Positions 62,674-64,000 of a stretch of DNA of 64,000 nt are shown here, piece after piece (the stretch's first letter is position 1; every line of letters begins with the position of its first letter). A model generated the notes under the pieces. The model ran no database searches, was not told where the DNA came from, and was given only the letters and a program-made list of their open reading frames with translations. The DNA comes from Vibrio europaeus (GTDB lineage Bacteria; Pseudomonadota; Gammaproteobacteria; Enterobacterales; Vibrionaceae). The DNA lies in contig NZ_LUAX01000007.1 of assembly GCF_001695575.1 (NCBI RefSeq), positions 1,054,001 through 1,118,000 of the forward strand, read 5' to 3'. Made by a program: the position numbers and the translations under genes.

Positions 62674-63060
62674 GTGGAGCTCAAAAGAATACATCATGTT
62701 GCGGTTATTTGTTCTGATTACGAGGTTTCAAAACGTTTCTATACCCAAGTTCTCAAGTTAACCGTTATTGCTGAAAACTACCGCGCTGAGCGGGATTCCT
62801 ACAAACTTGACCTTGCTTTGCCTGATGGGGGACAGATTGAGTTGTTCTCTTTTCCTAACCCGCCAGCAAGGCCAACCAGTCCAGAAGCACAGGGTTTAAG
62901 GCACTTGGCATTTAGCGTTGATTCGGTAGAGCAGTACGCCGCTTATTTGATGAAGTGCGATGTGGAAGTTGAGCCGATTCGAATTGATGAAATTACTGGT
63001 AAGCCGTTTACCTTTTTCAAAGATCCTGACGGCTTACCGTTAGAGCTTTATCAAGCTTAG
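62674..63060 (+). CDS. VOC family protein, GloA2/YaeR-like
   Basis: This 128-residue protein has both typical metal ligands (His in IHHVAVICSDYEVSKRFY and Glu in FKDPDGLPLELYQA) and resembles the YaeR/GloA2 glyoxalase-like group. A GTG start follows an AGGAGG site. It lies 8 nt after the preceding VOC gene, and its stop overlaps the convergent HAD gene stop by 4 nt. Reaction is unknown. Confidence 0.87.
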   Translation: MELKRIHHVAVICSDYEVSKRFYTQVLKLTVIAENYRAERDSYKLDLALPDGGQIELFSFPNPPARPTSPEAQGLRHLAFSVDSVEQYAAYLMKCDVEVEPIRIDEITGKPFTFFKDPDGLPLELYQA

Positions 63061-63857
63061 CTTAGTAGTTCACGCTTAATGACGGTAAACACGCCAGCCT
63101 CGCGATTGCTTGGTGCATGAAAGCGCGCAATCTCTTTAATCTTAGGGTGAGCATTGTCCATTGCGTATGAATGATAGCTCGCCTTAAGCATCTCTAAATC
63201 ATTGAGGTAATCACCAAAACTCATGGTTTGCTCGTGAGTAAAGTTGAGCGTGTTTTGTAGGTGTTCAATCGCTGCACCCTTCGAGGCTTCAGCATTCATG
63301 ACGTCGAGCCAGATTTTGGCACTCACTACTACCTGATGCGTCTGACCAAACTCTTTGTCGAAAGTAGGGAACACCAACTCTTCTGTGCCGTCAAAGTGGC
63401 AGATGGCGACCTTGATGAAATCATCATCTACATTAAGCAGATCGTCTACATACTGGCACTTGTGGTAATACTTAGCGAACTCTTCAAGCGCTTGTGGATC
63501 TTGCGTTTCGATATACGCAGAATGCTTACCACATAAAACTATTTGCGCGCCAGAAATGCCTCTAGCTGCCTCAATGATTGATTTGATTGAAGGTTTGTCG
63601 ATCTCGCAGCTATACAATTCTTCACCTTTGTGCATCACCAATGTGCCGTTTTCAGCGATGAACATCATGCGATCACTAATTGGTGAGAAGGTCTCCATTA
63701 AGCTGTAGTACTGTCGCCCTGAGGCAGCAGCAAAGATAATGCCTTTCTCTTCTAATTGCTGGTATAGATTAAAAAACTCTGGATTGAGTTGGCTATTTTC
63801 ATCGAGAAGCGTGCCATCCATATCAGTGGCTACGAACTTTATATCAGGTGTCGGCAT
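63057..63857 (-). CDS. HAD family hydrolase, Cof type
   Basis: This protein of about 266 residues belongs to the Cof-type HAD phosphatases, which remove phosphate from sugar phosphates, FMN or similar metabolites. The nucleophile motif DMDGTLLDE is at about residues 11-19, AAASGRQYY is motif II, and MSFGDYLNDLEML is motif IV. The ATG at 63857 is chosen because it gives the normal N-terminus; the open frame extends 69 nt upstream to a TTG. The real substrate is not predictable. Confidence 0.86.
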   Translation of the reverse strand: MPTPDIKFVATDMDGTLLDENSQLNPEFFNLYQQLEEKGIIFAAASGRQYYSLMETFSPISDRMMFIAENGTLVMHKGEELYSCEIDKPSIKSIIEAARGISGAQIVLCGKHSAYIETQDPQALEEFAKYYHKCQYVDDLLNVDDDFIKVAICHFDGTEELVFPTFDKEFGQTHQVVVSAKIWLDVMNAEASKGAAIEHLQNTLNFTHEQTMSFGDYLNDLEMLKASYHSYAMDNAHPKIKEIARFHAPSNREAGVFTVIKRELLS

Positions 63858-64000
63858 AGTGGCTAATGTCGTCTCTTCGGACTGTTTGTAATAACGATAA
63901 GTTACCTGACTTTTGTGACGACTCAAGTGTTTTAAATCAATCTACAATGAAATCACCGATAGTGAGTTGCCAATTAAACCTGATGATTCTGCTCTAAAAC

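Overview
The window is a bacterial chromosome segment of about 44% GC (estimated by eye). Gene content and protein flavour point to a marine Vibrio-type gammaproteobacterium: several c-di-GMP enzymes, a TRAP transporter, FNR- and NarP-like sites, a large fused formate dehydrogenase beside NapG/NapH, an SgrR-type regulator and a riboswitch-controlled ribB. No rRNA, tRNA, CRISPR array, transposase, integrase or phage gene was found.

Region by region. (1) 0-8.5 kb: the tail of a serine hydrolase, then a trans-4-hydroxy-L-proline catabolic cluster (epimerase, D-hydroxyproline oxidoreductase, pyrroline-hydroxycarboxylate deaminase, alpha-ketoglutarate semialdehyde dehydrogenase, plus a pyrroline-2-carboxylate-type reductase). 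Three intergenic sites share a GTATA-AAA-TATAC type palindrome. A divergent AraC regulator and MFS exporter follow. (2) 8.5-15.7 kb: a Cache histidine kinase with its REC-GGDEF-EAL partner, and a Cache-GGDEF-EAL protein. (3) 15.7-20.8 kb: a nucleotidyltransferase-like protein, ribB with its FMN riboswitch, a LysR/NAD(P)-binding protein pair, a VOC protein and a lipoprotein. (4) 20.8-31 kb: a DctPQM TRAP transporter, a divergent operon of histidine kinase, NarL-type regulator and LysR regulator joined by 4-nt overlaps, then CoA-transferase, 3-hydroxyacyl dehydrogenase and thiolase. Together these look like uptake and oxidation of a short-chain hydroxy or keto acid such as 3-hydroxybutyrate.

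(5) 31-38.3 kb is an accessory zone of small genes, nearly all on the minus strand, downstream of the formate dehydrogenase gene. It carries three stepwise copies of that gene's 3' end and terminator (one functional, two remnants) and a duplicated cupin 3' end. This suggests repeated insertion at one hot spot. The newest-looking cargo is an AT-rich pair of tightly spaced unknown genes, one with a CFI-box C-terminal domain. (6) 38.3-44.5 kb: the 1,403-residue fused formate dehydrogenase, divergent from napG-napH, with an ideal FNR box and a 7-2-7 NarP/NarL-like site between them.

(7) 44.5-49.8 kb: an ABC-F ATPase whose leader has a three-codon upstream ORF and four complementary segments, like an erm-type translational attenuator. 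A diguanylate cyclase with two periplasmic binding domains and an endonuclease/exonuclease/phosphatase protein follow. (8) 50-64 kb: a CopD-like membrane protein with a possible Fur box, an SDR/DUF4345/LysR group, a TPR-GGDEF protein, an SgrR-type regulator with a divergent MFS transporter, a secreted DUF1566/EF-hand protein, a MerR-methyltransferase fusion that shares a 19-bp-spacer promoter with a GNAT gene, two VOC proteins and a HAD phosphatase.

The strongest candidates for undescribed biology are the ABC-F leader attenuator, the formate dehydrogenase 3'-end insertion ladder with its CFI-box gene pair, and the MerR-methyltransferase/GNAT regulon.
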